This document shows positions 25,501-33,185 of a stretch of 64,000 nucleotides of DNA, piece by piece. This stretch comes from Alphaproteobacteria bacterium (GTDB lineage: Bacteria; Pseudomonadota; Alphaproteobacteria; Micavibrionales; UBA2020), in contig SCTB01000125.1 of assembly GCA_004297545.1 (NCBI GenBank), positions 26,414 through 90,413 on the forward strand. Direction: 5' to 3'. The position numbers were made by a program, and so were the translations under genes. How positions within the stretch are numbered: the stretch's first letter is position 1; every line of letters begins with the position of its first letter. The notes below the pieces were generated by a model. That model was not told the DNA's origin and did no database searches. It saw only the letters and a program-made list of their open reading frames with translations.

Positions 25501-25673
25501 GCGCCTCCATGGCCGCGATCACGACCTCGAAGATCGGCGACACTTTCGGCACCATCACGCGTTCCACCGGCGGCTCGTCGCTGGCGGACCGCGACACGCT
25601 CCTGAAGATCACGGGCGAAGTCGATATGTTCAAGGGCTTCCTTGAGAATTACAAGGCGGGCAAGGGCTCCTGA
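22509..25673 (+). CDS. Large secreted TPR protein with AMIN-like N-terminal domain
   Basis: About 1054 residues. The signal peptide is LPPLLCIAAMLMLCAAPTAAA. An AMIN-like beta domain follows at about 45-130 (YTRLVFDFTRLTAYTAERSG), then a very Pro/Ala-rich linker of about 120 residues. A second strand-rich region contains RLAVFSRFDVLWIVLDSEA. The C-terminal 600 residues are helical repeats of TPR type (for example LLMKLALLYFANNFGQETLG and AIQYLKGEAARQAGKNEEAI). It is probably a periplasmic scaffold, and its position after motE and cheY suggests a link to flagella or cell poles. The start at 22509 was chosen to put the signal sequence first; the frame is open from 22326. Confidence 0.78.
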   Translation: MLSRLKNMAGRLPPLLCIAAMLMLCAAPTAAAEDAPTAQPVAPAAPVTLRVGEHTEYTRLVFDFTRLTAYTAERSGQSITLLFETSSAIALPADKFHLITSMTASRPDSDSVALVINMVEGASARDYRLKNKIVVDVYAQAKKTAHPKVAEATPQPAPPAPAVKPPEPKKEDKPVTATGPIPLTLPSVPPPAPAAASAPPPAAAAASTPASPPAPAQPPATAAAVPAPAVIKLAEPAGPPIPPAPAVPAAIAAAAAIPSIIMDKAPVAPVEAAVLPEEPTKISISTVEPARLAVFSRFDVLWIVLDSEAAGAVLPGASGPEAGLLGTPQVVGFKGGTAYRYTLPPKRYLSIEKKSLTWNVYISTSQRQTPANTLVHVDYDESKKIAKLMTELEDASNPLEIQDPASGDTLYVLATTGQGARIDQAQRFPDVEILPAAIGMAIRPLADDIRVNRIENFVMITAPDGIQATPGAIRCYDCDKDDGEATRLFNFPAWRMGGIPKLYRNRRLLEDKIASAAKPEERQELLMKLALLYFANNFGQETLGVLSLIEQENEDMAKNPNFIALRGAASAMAGHYQDALKDLSHPLLQKHPEVNLWIGYAAAGSEQWRMANSSFPSSNRLLLQYPDNISVPFTIYMAESALRLGRTDSANALLSSLDSMSADLDRHYVAAIQYLKGEAARQAGKNEEAIRLWQPVAFGLDRLYHTKASLALANLRLQDKKITLKQAIDVVDSLRFAWRGDGLEVQILQNLGDLKVRNRQYLSGLEDMNTAAALADDMLDDSQPIRDEMRQVFSEVFVGGKAKDMPPLEAVSLYTEFKPLMPEGADGSTATLNFADSLISIDLLDKAEKLLEEQIKSSYLSAEKTFSVGAKLAAIYLLDNAPDKALTALQNTAGNAGSDALKTERELLKARALSQLNRTDDAIAVLSEIGSKEAKHLKADVLWRARKWGEAAQAIEDLLPPPEKGLSDDDAQMVVNAAVAWKLEKKADRLQQLKVRYGASMAAITTSKIGDTFGTITRSTGGSSLADRDTLLKITGEVDMFKGFLENYKAGKGS

Positions 25674-25676
25674 CGC

Positions 25677-26333
25677 CTATCTTGCAAACATGGGCCTGTT
25701 CTGCGGGGATTTGAACCGCAGCGCCCGCATCGGCTTGACCTCGACGCCGTTATGCGCGACGGCGGCCTCGCTCTCGACGAATTCCTCGTGGCGGCGGCGC
25801 TCGGTAGCGATAACATTCTCCCGCTGCGCCTTGAAGGCCTCCATCAACCAGCCCCTCATCTCGGGGCGCCGTTTGTAGCCCGCCACATCCAAAGGCGTCT
25901 GATTTTCGCCGTTCAGCGTGTCAAAACTGGCGCCCGCAAGCGCGAGCATGAAAACGATCTCCTTGTCCTTCGCGGAGGACGCCGTCACATGCAGCGGCGT
26001 ATAGCCGGTGCCGTTCTGCGCCGTCAGGCTGCAGTTTTTTGCCAGCAGGTAGCGGACAGCCTCCGTCTGGCTTTTCATGACCGCGTGCATCAGGGGCGTC
26101 GTCTGGCCGCTGGGCCAGCGCGCGTCGAGGGGAAGAATGCCGGACTCGGAAAAAACCTCAAGCACGTTGATGTAGCCCTCTTTCGCGGCCCGGAAGAGCT
26201 CCCTGCGCTGACGGTCCTCGTCCGCCCCCGACAGGAAACGGCGTATCGCTTCGCGGTCGTCGCGCTGGCGCGCCTTCGCCAGCAGCGCCGGCTCTTCGGC
26301 GGGATCCGGGGCATCTGGAGGCGTTAATGTCAT
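25677..26333 (-). CDS. Ankyrin-repeat protein, 218 aa
   Basis: Ankyrin-type repeats are visible at about 45-160: TTPLMHAVMKSQTEAVRYLLAK, then YTPLHVTASSAKDKEIVFML and QTPLDVAGYKRRPEMRGWLM. The C-terminus KPMRALRFKSPQ followed by NRPMFAR is shared in style with the upstream ankyrin protein. No signal peptide. The ATG overlaps the stop of the upstream gene by four bases, so the two are co-translated. It binds an unknown partner. Confidence 0.85.
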   Translation of the reverse strand: MTLTPPDAPDPAEEPALLAKARQRDDREAIRRFLSGADEDRQRRELFRAAKEGYINVLEVFSESGILPLDARWPSGQTTPLMHAVMKSQTEAVRYLLAKNCSLTAQNGTGYTPLHVTASSAKDKEIVFMLALAGASFDTLNGENQTPLDVAGYKRRPEMRGWLMEAFKAQRENVIATERRRHEEFVESEAAVAHNGVEVKPMRALRFKSPQNRPMFAR

Positions 26334-26884
26334 TGCGGGCTCTTCAGGGTGAGTTTCTTCATGGGGCGGAAGGTCTCTCGCGCGCCCCTGAGCATCTGCT
26401 GCGCCGCCTCGTCGGGGAAGTTCGCGAGCTTGTCCTCGATCCAGGCGGCGGCGTCGAACTGCATGCAGATGTCGGCTTCCTCCAGCGCGTTTTTGCCGCG
26501 GCTGCTCCTGTCCAGCAGGCTGAGGCCCATTTCATCGACGAGGAACGAAAGCGCGTCCACATCGCCCTCGCGCGCCGCATGAAACATCGCCGCCCGTAAT
26601 TCGTGCTGCTTCAGCTGCCGGAAAAGCATATTGCGCCCTTCCGCGTTTTCGCTGCCAATCGCGATATCCAGAGCGGTTTTGCCGTTATCTTCTTTCAGGT
26701 GGATCCGCGCGCCTTTTTCGAGCAGTCTTTTCGCGACGCCGTTGAAGCTCTGCGCGACCGCCAGCATAAGGGCCGTGCGCCCCACATCGTCCTGCGCGTC
26801 GAGGGGAACATTGCCGCTGTCGATAAGCGCCAGGGCGACTTTGCTGTTGCCTGCTACCAGCGCCTGATGAAGCTTTGTGGTCAT
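26330..26884 (-). CDS. Ankyrin-repeat protein, 184 aa
   Basis: Ankyrin repeats occupy about 1-150: LHQALVAGNSKVALALIDSG, RTALMLAVAQSFNGVAKRLL and KTALDIAIGSENAEGRNMLF, with a further one around MFHAAREGDVDALSFLVDEM. The protein ends TFRPMKKLTLKSPQ, which closely matches the tail of the unrelated protein at 7181-7696. No export signal at the N-terminus. It is the first gene of a two-gene ankyrin operon on the minus strand, divergent from the 396-residue helical protein. Confidence 0.87.
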   Translation of the reverse strand: MTTKLHQALVAGNSKVALALIDSGNVPLDAQDDVGRTALMLAVAQSFNGVAKRLLEKGARIHLKEDNGKTALDIAIGSENAEGRNMLFRQLKQHELRAAMFHAAREGDVDALSFLVDEMGLSLLDRSSRGKNALEEADICMQFDAAAWIEDKLANFPDEAAQQMLRGARETFRPMKKLTLKSPQ

Positions 26885-26977
26885 GGTTTACCGGCCCCAA
26901 AATTATTTGGAACAAGGTATCACCATGATTCAACGGTGTCAATATGGAAAATAGCCACCTTGTTTACCTTGGTTAAT

Positions 26978-27006
26978 TTGACATAATAAAGAATCGGGCG
27001 TAGTGT
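26978..27006 (+). promoter_or_regulatory. Sigma-70-type promoter
   Basis: TTGACA at 26978-26983 and TAGTGT at 27001-27006 with a 17-base spacer, reading toward the helical-repeat gene whose start lies about 95 bases downstream. Confidence 0.6.
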
Positions 27007-27102
27007 GGTGGCTACGGTTTTCAGCAAGCGGTCAGGCCTTTGATGTAAGCGCTCCCCGACTTCCGCGAAATCAGCAGTTTTGTTTATTCCAGAGGCATGA
27101 AA

Positions 27103-28293
27103 ATGACCAGCACCGGAACTCAACCTGAAAATGACGGCGTGGCGCGCTTAAGCAGCGTCCTGAACAAAATCGCGGGCGGCGCCTTAAGCTTCAGCGAGAT
27201 GGAGGGCCCGCGCAGGGAACTGGCCGGAATATCTTCGGATTTCAACGGCGTCTCGGGCGCCGCGGCGGAAAAACTGGCGGAAGCGCTGCCCCGCATCACC
27301 GATTACGGTTCGCGCTGGATCGCGGCGCGCATGCTGCGCGATATCGCGCTGAAGAACGAAACACAAGGAGCGGCTGCCCTGACCGCCTTATGCGGCGCGG
27401 TATCCCGCGAGAAGGACGCGGGGATGCGCTATATGCTCTGCGACCTGCTGCGCGATGTGGGGCTGAAGCATGAAAATCTTGCGGTGTCGGCCGCGACGAC
27501 CATTGCAGAAGCCGCCGGCCGCGAAAACGATATTCCCGCGCTGATGTCGGAGAAGGCGGCGCTCCTGGCGCTGGGCCTGAAATACGCTTCGGCTGCCCCC
27601 GTCGCCATAGCGGGCCTCAGCAATGTTATGCAGGGCGCGAACGCACCTCATACAAGTATTCGCCTGTCGGCGGGCCTTCGCGATATCGCCCTGCAACATC
27701 CCTTGTTTTCCGCCGATGTCATCGGCGTAATGGCGGATGCCGCGCGGAACGGCGCGGATTCCGTGACGGTACAGCAGATCACGCGGCATATGACGGAGAT
27801 TGCGCTGAACGCCCCTGACGTCCTGCCGCAGGCCGTGGAAGTCGCTTCGGCGCGCGTGAAATCCGAAAACAAATTTGAAAATATATTCGCCTGGACGAAT
27901 GTGCTGCATAACTTAAGCGCGGCAGACCCGGCGCTGGTTATCACGATACTGAAGGACGGGCTCGCCAGCCCTGCCGTCATGTCCCATGCGGACAAGCGCC
28001 GCGCCTATATCTGCAACCTGTCTGACCTTGCGGACACCGGCAAGACTGAATCCGGCATCTGCAGCGGCGCGCTCCTGAAAGCGCTGAAGGAAGAGCCCGA
28101 CGCGCATCACCGCCGCCTGATTATCGGCGGCCTGATGACATGCGTGCGCAACCGGATCAACCCGAAGGCGATCCGGCAGGGACTGAAGGACCAGCTGCGC
28201 AAGGAGCGGGACCGCGAGACGAAGGACACGCTCGAACGCGCCCTGCGGTCGCTGGGTTACCTTGCCCCGGCGCCCAGGCTGGTTCCGCTGTAG
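27103..28293 (+). CDS. Helical (HEAT-like) repeat protein, 396 aa
   Basis: Not recognised by name. It is an all-helical solenoid with recurring blocks of about 35-40 residues of the form A-x-x-M-L-R-D-I-A-L-K-x-E or L-C-D-L-L-R-D-V-G-L-K-H-E, then LRDIALQHP and MTEIALNAPDV, suggesting HEAT-like repeats. The repeated R-D-[IV]-[AG]-L-[KQ] core is distinctive. No signal peptide or catalytic motif. ATG 27103 has AGAGG at good spacing; an ATG two codons earlier is possible. It probably mediates protein interactions. Confidence 0.72.
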   Translation: MTSTGTQPENDGVARLSSVLNKIAGGALSFSEMEGPRRELAGISSDFNGVSGAAAEKLAEALPRITDYGSRWIAARMLRDIALKNETQGAAALTALCGAVSREKDAGMRYMLCDLLRDVGLKHENLAVSAATTIAEAAGRENDIPALMSEKAALLALGLKYASAAPVAIAGLSNVMQGANAPHTSIRLSAGLRDIALQHPLFSADVIGVMADAARNGADSVTVQQITRHMTEIALNAPDVLPQAVEVASARVKSENKFENIFAWTNVLHNLSAADPALVITILKDGLASPAVMSHADKRRAYICNLSDLADTGKTESGICSGALLKALKEEPDAHHRRLIIGGLMTCVRNRINPKAIRQGLKDQLRKERDRETKDTLERALRSLGYLAPAPRLVPL

Positions 28294-28363
28294 CCTGCGA
28301 TGGCATGACCCGTTAAATTTTTCCTCATGAAAACAAGCCGATAGAGACGCGGCGCGTACGCGG

Positions 28364-28392
28364 TTGACAGAATACCGGCCAGCCGTTTAAAT
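28364..28392 (+). promoter_or_regulatory. Sigma-70-type promoter of the hydrolase gene
   Basis: TTGACA at 28364-28369 and TTAAAT at 28387-28392, spacer 17, 38 bases upstream of the ATG, which is preceded by AGGAGAAAGCC. Confidence 0.65.
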
Positions 28393-28430
28393 GCTCCGGC
28401 ATCACAGGCGAAACTCATCAGGAGAAAGCC

Positions 28431-29252
28431 ATGTCCGAGCCTATTCAAGACCCCGCTTCCGGTCTTCGTTATGTCGCCGCCGGCACCACGGAAAATCCAA
28501 AACATATACTGGTCATGCTGCACGGCGCAGGCGCGGATTACAGCGAGATGGAGCAGGCCGCGCCGTTTTTCGCCAAGCGGCTGCCGGATACCCTGATTCT
28601 CCTGCCCGATGCGCCTTACTCTTTTGCCGACCTGCTGCCGCCCGAAGAGGTGGAGGAACTGAAGAAATCCCTGCCGGCGGGCGCGGACATCAACAGGATG
28701 CGCAGCTGGTTCGGCGCCGCGGAAACAAAGGGCATCGACGCGGACGACGAGGAAGACATGGGGATGGCGGCAGCCGTGAAAGTGCAGGAGACCGTTCATA
28801 CGCTGCACGACCTTATCGACGCGCAACTTCAAAAGTTCCATCTTAAGGACGGCGACCTCGCCCTTTACGGATTTTCACAGGGCGGCGTGCTGGCGCTCGC
28901 CACCGGTGTGGACCGCTATGAGCAAACCGGCGCCGTCGTCTGCCATTCGGGATATACCGTCGACCCTGTTTATCCCTTTTCGCGGCCCCAGACGCTTCTG
29001 ATCGTGGGCGCGCAGGAGCTGGACGAGGACGAGCCCATGCAGGAGAAGCACGAGAACACAAAAAGCACGCTGGAAGACCTGGATGTGCCGTTCCGGGAAT
29101 ACATCGCCCCCGGTATCGGCTGTGGAATGAACGAGAAAACCGCCGAGATTGCGACGCGCTTTATCCGCTCGGAACTTGGAATCCCCGAGCCTGCGGCTGC
29201 CGTGGCGCTCGCCGCCGCGAAGCCTTTTGCGCCGAAACCGCCCGCGTTCTAG
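28431..29252 (+). CDS. Alpha/beta hydrolase, phospholipase/carboxylesterase family
   Basis: A 273-residue protein of the YpfH/carboxylesterase family. The oxyanion region is VMLHGAGADYSEM and the nucleophile elbow is GFSQGG around residue 147. The expected catalytic His, which in this family follows a Gly as G-L-G-H, is replaced: the segment reads YIAPGIGCGMNEKT, so Cys stands at the His position. The acid region (VGAQELDEDEP) is present but irregular. It may therefore be inactive or use a different residue. The C-terminus is Ala/Pro-rich. It is convergent with the Nudix gene, overlapping it by four bases. Confidence 0.8.
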   Translation: MSEPIQDPASGLRYVAAGTTENPKHILVMLHGAGADYSEMEQAAPFFAKRLPDTLILLPDAPYSFADLLPPEEVEELKKSLPAGADINRMRSWFGAAETKGIDADDEEDMGMAAAVKVQETVHTLHDLIDAQLQKFHLKDGDLALYGFSQGGVLALATGVDRYEQTGAVVCHSGYTVDPVYPFSRPQTLLIVGAQELDEDEPMQEKHENTKSTLEDLDVPFREYIAPGIGCGMNEKTAEIATRFIRSELGIPEPAAAVALAAAKPFAPKPPAF

Positions 29253-29674
29253 GCGATTTTATCGAGCAGCGCGTCGAAGTCGTAAAACAGGTCCGCGCGT
29301 TTCTTTTCAACCCATTTCAGATCGAAGGCGACCGGCGTCTTGTCGTCGCCCGACGGCGTCATTTCCCAGTGCTGCCATTGCTCCGGGGCAGGGTTCGCGG
29401 CCTCCAGGTGAAAAAAGTGCCGCTCATGAATTTCGTCCGGCCGTAAAACTTTCGCCGCGTCGAAATCACGGGCCCCCAGATATTTCACAAGTTTCAAATT
29501 TTTGAGCCCCGTCTCCTCCTCCGCCTCGCGCAGCACAGCGGTGTAAATCGGCTCGCCCGTCTCGACGGTTCCGGCCGGGACCTGAACGCCTGCATCGGGG
29601 TAGTCACGCTGCGTAAAAACGAGAAGCCGGTCGCCCAGCGTGATATAGGCCACGACTTTCTGAACACGCTTCAT
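29249..29674 (-). CDS. Nudix hydrolase
   Basis: A 141-residue protein with an intact Nudix box, G-x5-E-x7-REUxEExGU, visible from GTVETGEP to REAEEETGL. It should hydrolyse a nucleoside diphosphate derivative using Mg or Mn. The region before the box, VFTQRDYPDAGVQVPAG, fits the usual strand. Substrate is unknown. It lies downstream of lapA on the same strand with an 18-base gap, so it may be the last gene of the ihfB-lapA group. Confidence 0.88.
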   Translation of the reverse strand: MKRVQKVVAYITLGDRLLVFTQRDYPDAGVQVPAGTVETGEPIYTAVLREAEEETGLKNLKLVKYLGARDFDAAKVLRPDEIHERHFFHLEAANPAPEQWQHWEMTPSGDDKTPVAFDLKWVEKKRADLFYDFDALLDKIA

Positions 29675-29692
29675 TGTCTTTCCCTTTAAAAA

Positions 29693-30022
29693 TTATTTCG
29701 ATACGATGGCCGGCGGCGACGGCCTGGCCGCTCTTTCAGATTCGGCCTTCTGGTGGAGGCTGTCGAGTTCCTTTTCGAGCCTTGTGACCTTGCGGCTTTC
29801 CTGCCAGTAGCGGTAACGCATTTTCTGATACAGCAGCCAGACGAAGAGCGCACCGGACAAAAACCCCGTCCCCAGCATGCCAAGCCCCAGGATGCTTAAG
29901 GGCAGTTCCCATGTCTGGTCCAGCGGCCAAAGTCCCGCCTTCACCGCAGCGCTGTTGGACGCGGCAAAGGCCAGCGCAAACAAGGTCAGCGGTATTGTAA
30001 TGATAAGGGTCAGGTAAGCCAT
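29693..30022 (-). CDS. lapA: LapA-family inner-membrane protein
   Basis: A 109-residue protein with two membrane segments (LIITIPLTLFALAFAASNSA and LSILGLGMLGTGFLSGALFVWL) and a cytoplasmic coiled-coil tail (RKVTRLEKELDSLHQKAESE). This is the DUF1049/LapA layout. LapA proteins partner with LapB in control of lipopolysaccharide synthesis in gammaproteobacteria; the alphaproteobacterial role is less clear. The ihfB-lapA order is conserved. Confidence 0.85.
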   Translation of the reverse strand: MAYLTLIITIPLTLFALAFAASNSAAVKAGLWPLDQTWELPLSILGLGMLGTGFLSGALFVWLLYQKMRYRYWQESRKVTRLEKELDSLHQKAESERAARPSPPAIVSK

Positions 30023-30062
30023 TCATCTTCCCCGTAAAAGCGGGATAACTGAAGGGCCGCGA

Positions 30063-30374
30063 TCAGTCCTTCATATCGTCTTCATCATCGGAGACGATGC
30101 CGTTAAGGCGCTCGTGCATTTTCTTGCCGATTTTGAAGAAGGGGACGCGCTTGTCGTCGACTTTCACCGTTTCGCCCGTGCGCGGGTTGCGGCCCATGCG
30201 GGCCTTGCGCTGCTTGACCGAGAAAGCACCGAAGCCGCGCAGCTCGACGCGCGAGCCATTCGCCAATGCCTTTGTAATCTCTTCGAAAATCGTGTCCACG
30301 ATCTGCTCAGCGTGGCTCTGGTACAGATGCGGATTGAGCTCGGCGAGCTTGAGGATTAATTCTGATTTGGTCAT
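30063..30374 (-). CDS. ihfB: Integration host factor beta subunit
   Basis: A 103-residue HU/IHF-family DNA-bending protein. It has [17 protein letters not shown] at the N-terminus, [19 protein letters not shown] with the DNA-binding arm [12 protein letters not shown], and [19 protein letters not shown] C-terminal helix. The arm carries the Pro of the R-N-P-x-T-G motif that intercalates DNA. The acidic tail SDDEDDMKD is common in alphaproteobacterial IhfB. IHF also serves sigma-54 promoters by looping DNA, which fits the flagellar elements in the window. Confidence 0.93.
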   Translation of the reverse strand: MTKSELILKLAELNPHLYQSHAEQIVDTIFEEITKALANGSRVELRGFGAFSVKQRKARMGRNPRTGETVKVDDKRVPFFKIGKKMHERLNGIVSDDEDDMKD

Positions 30375-30480
30375 GGCGGCTGCTTATCCCTCGGGTTGGA
30401 AATCATGAGCACATTCCAAGCGTACTCAAAGACATCGCGAACCGTCAAGAAAAAACCTTAGAAATCAAATGAATAAAAGG

Positions 30481-31713
30481 TTAAAGCCGGCCTTCCCGGA
30501 CGATCCGGGGCGCTTTGCCCCCCAGACCCATGGCCTGACGGGCGAAAAACCCCTTCAGGGGCGGTATTTTGTCAACAATTCCAATCCCCAAATCCCTCAT
30601 TACGGCAACTGAAACGAGATTATTGGAAAACAACCGGTTCAGAACATCGGTGAAACCCGCCATGAGCAACGTATCGGTGCGCCGCCACCGGTCATAGGTT
30701 TGCAAAGCCGCTGGTGCGCCGATGTCGAGTCCCAGTTTCAACCGGTCGACAATGATTTCGGAGAGCACGGCGATATCGCGCATGCTGAGGTTCAACCCCT
30801 GCCCTGCAATCGGGTGAATCACATGCGCAGCCTCCGCCATCAGCGCAGTGCGGGGACCAGTGTATTTTTTGGCATGCATCAGTCGCAGCGGATAGGACAT
30901 AGGCTTCGAGACGTGATGCACATCACCCAGATGTTCGCCGAAAAGTTTCTGCAGCTCCGCGTCGAATTTCTCCGGAGAAAGCTTCAGAAAATGCGCGCTT
31001 TGTTTTTCCTCGACGGTCCAGACGATGGAGGAGCGATATTCCCCCGTCTCGCTGCGCGTCATGGGCAGCACGGCGAAAGGGCCTGCGGACATGAAATGCT
31101 CGACCGCGACATTTTCATGGTCATGCCGGTGCGCGACGTTGCAGACAATAGCGTTCTGTTTGTACGACCATTCATGAATGCCGATGCCAAGCCACTTCCG
31201 GGTAGGCGAGACGCGCCCGTCCGCGCCGATCAGCAGCGGCGCTTCAAGCCTGCGGCCGTCCTTCAGCACCACGCCGGCTGAGCCCGCTTCGCTGAAAAAT
31301 TCTTTAATCTCAACGGGCGCGAGATGCCGCACGGTATCGAGGCGCTTCAGGTTTTCAAACAGGAAATGCCGGAGCAGCCTGTTTTCGATGATCCAGCCGA
31401 AGGGCTCGCCGTTCGCGTCTTCATCGGTGGCGAAATGCAAAAACAGCGGCGCATTGCCGTCCGCCACGCGGATATCGAGGATCGGCTCGCTGTCTTTCCG
31501 CATCGCGTCCCAGGCGCCCGCCGCCTGCAGCACGCGGTGGGAGGCGAAGGAAATGGCGGTCGTGCGGCCGTCGTAATTTTCGTTCAGCTGGGATACGGGC
31601 GGCTCCCGGTCGACGACGATGACCTCCGCCCCCGCCTCCCCCAGCACCGCCGCCTGCGTCAGGCCCGCAAGCCCGCCGCCGATAATCAAAACATCTGCCT
31701 GCATCGTTTTCAT
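30481..31713 (-). CDS. ubiH: UbiH/UbiF-type FAD-dependent hydroxylase
   Basis: A protein of about 410 residues that hydroxylates a ubiquinone-ring intermediate. The Rossmann FAD motif is DVLIIGGGLAGLTQAAVLGE, the second FAD motif is APLLIGADGRVSPTRKW, and the third is TALMAEAAHVIHPIAGQGLN with an unusual Glu-Ala-Ala in place of the common Gly-Asp-Ala. The exact ring position acted on (UbiH, UbiF or a broad UbiL type) cannot be decided. The ATG at 31713 is chosen; 31704 is possible. It lies in a divergent pair with the HExxH gene. Confidence 0.87.
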   Translation of the reverse strand: MKTMQADVLIIGGGLAGLTQAAVLGEAGAEVIVVDREPPVSQLNENYDGRTTAISFASHRVLQAAGAWDAMRKDSEPILDIRVADGNAPLFLHFATDEDANGEPFGWIIENRLLRHFLFENLKRLDTVRHLAPVEIKEFFSEAGSAGVVLKDGRRLEAPLLIGADGRVSPTRKWLGIGIHEWSYKQNAIVCNVAHRHDHENVAVEHFMSAGPFAVLPMTRSETGEYRSSIVWTVEEKQSAHFLKLSPEKFDAELQKLFGEHLGDVHHVSKPMSYPLRLMHAKKYTGPRTALMAEAAHVIHPIAGQGLNLSMRDIAVLSEIIVDRLKLGLDIGAPAALQTYDRWRRTDTLLMAGFTDVLNRLFSNNLVSVAVMRDLGIGIVDKIPPLKGFFARQAMGLGGKAPRIVREGRL

Positions 31714-31788
31714 GGCTTTGTTGTAGTCCTGTTGGCAGGACAAGGACAAGGTTCATCGGCAAGGGGGCCGGTTTTCCCGAAAAATTCA

Positions 31789-31817
31789 TTGACTTTATGG
31801 AAAGATTCCCATAATCT
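31789..31817 (+). promoter_or_regulatory. Sigma-70-type promoter of the HExxH gene pair
   Basis: TTGACT at 31789-31794 and TAATCT at 31812-31817, spacer 17; a CATAAT overlaps the -10. The start codon is 38 bases downstream. Confidence 0.5.
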
Positions 31818-31854
31818 TTCCCCTTCCTACATAAACAGGCACCGGAATCCCCGC

Positions 31855-32526
31855 ATGGCGGAGAAACGAAAGAAATCGCTGTTAAAGACGTTTGCCCGAG
31901 CCGTGGCGGGGCTGACCCTGGGCTGCGCCCTTGCCTATGGGGGATTCGTCGGCGTCTTCTATGCGGGCCGCGGCGACAAGCTGACTGAGGGCGAGTCGAA
32001 CCTCGTCACCAGCATCTTCGGCGACGAGGTCGACGCCTCCAAAATCCGCAAGCACTTCAAGGACGACAACCACATCACCCATCTCTTCGGCAGCAAGACG
32101 GGCACGGTGCTGCCCTTTTTGAACCATATCGACATTTTCGGCCCCTACGGTAGATCGCCGGACTACGCCCGGGAGGGGGAAGTGCTCTACGGGCTTTTTG
32201 TGCATGAGTCCACGCATGTCTGGCAGAACCAGAACTGGGCCTGGACGACCAAGGCGATGCGCGTCTACGAATACGAGTTGAAGCCGGAGTCGAAATTCTC
32301 CGACTTCGGCGGCGAGCAGCAGGCGAGCATCATCGAGAATTATGCCCAGCGCTTCCTGCACCCGCAGGGGCGCAAGGATGCGACGGCCGAGACCGCCGCT
32401 TTCGACGCGATGCTGCAAAAAGTCGTCGAGGAGCGTTTTCCGCGCGCGAAAGAAACAAGGATGGCGCTGGATGCCGCCGATGCGGTCAAACCCGCGATGA
32501 AGGTCGCCGAGGGGTTCCGGCCATGA
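31855..32526 (+). CDS. Putative membrane-anchored HExxH zinc peptidase-like protein, copy 1
   Basis: A 223-residue protein with a basic N-terminus and one hydrophobic segment (AVAGLTLGCALAYGGFVGVF), then a domain with the motif HESTHVWQ around residue 120. The downstream segment EQQASIIENYAQRF may supply the third zinc ligand. The approach region GESNLVTSIFGDEVDASKIR resembles, from memory, the zincin-like domains associated with Rhs/VgrG and eCIS-linked proteins (DUF4157-like), where L-x-H-E-x-T-H-V-W-Q is typical. Peptidase activity is inferred only. The stop overlaps the next gene by four bases. Confidence 0.7.
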   Translation: MAEKRKKSLLKTFARAVAGLTLGCALAYGGFVGVFYAGRGDKLTEGESNLVTSIFGDEVDASKIRKHFKDDNHITHLFGSKTGTVLPFLNHIDIFGPYGRSPDYAREGEVLYGLFVHESTHVWQNQNWAWTTKAMRVYEYELKPESKFSDFGGEQQASIIENYAQRFLHPQGRKDATAETAAFDAMLQKVVEERFPRAKETRMALDAADAVKPAMKVAEGFRP

Positions 32527-33179
32527 CGGAACAAAAGACGGAAAAGACGGAGCAGAAGAAGAAAAGACATTTTCTGGTGCGCGCCTTCCGCAAGGCGATG
32601 TTCACGACGCTGGCCGTCTGCGGGCTCTACACCGGCTGGTACGCCGCCCTTTACGCGGGGCGCGGGCAGAAGCTCACCAACGGCGAGACGGAACTGGTGA
32701 AAGGGATTTTCGGCGACGAAATCAACCCGTCGAAAATCCGCAAGCATTTCCGCTCCGAATCCTCCATCGCCCATGTGCTGCCCTCCAAGGCCGGCATGGT
32801 GCCGCCGCCGTTCAGTCATATCGACTTCTACGGCACGAAAGTGCATTCGCGGGACTACAGCAGGGACACGAAGAGAAACTTCGGCCTCTTCCTGCACGAG
32901 GCCACGCATACCTGGCAGGGGCAGACGATGACCTTTCCCATGAAGAACATCGGCGTCTATGAATACACGCTGACCAAAAACTCGCGCTTCAACGATTTCG
33001 GCACCGAGCAGCAGGCGGAAATCATCGAGGATTACGCGCAGACCTGGCTGTACAAAGACCCCAAGGCCAAACCCCATACCGCGCAGGACACGCTGCTGTT
33101 CAAAGTCGTTGAAAAACGCTTCCCGCGGGCCCACAAGACGCGCGTGCAGTTCCAGAAGACAGGGACGATCAGGATTTGA
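32523..33179 (+). CDS. Putative membrane-anchored HExxH zinc peptidase-like protein, copy 2
   Basis: A 218-residue paralogue of the preceding protein. It has a Lys/Glu-rich start, a hydrophobic segment (LAVCGLYTGWYAALYAG), the shared block GIFGDEINPSKIRKHF, HEATHTWQG as the HExxH motif near residue 130, and EQQAEIIEDYAQTW as the possible third-ligand helix. Both copies keep all candidate zinc ligands, so neither looks like a pseudogene. The tandem order with a four-base overlap points to recent duplication followed by divergence. The substrate is unknown. Confidence 0.7.
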   Translation: MTEQKTEKTEQKKKRHFLVRAFRKAMFTTLAVCGLYTGWYAALYAGRGQKLTNGETELVKGIFGDEINPSKIRKHFRSESSIAHVLPSKAGMVPPPFSHIDFYGTKVHSRDYSRDTKRNFGLFLHEATHTWQGQTMTFPMKNIGVYEYTLTKNSRFNDFGTEQQAEIIEDYAQTWLYKDPKAKPHTAQDTLLFKVVEKRFPRAHKTRVQFQKTGTIRI

Positions 33180-33185
33180 CTCGAC

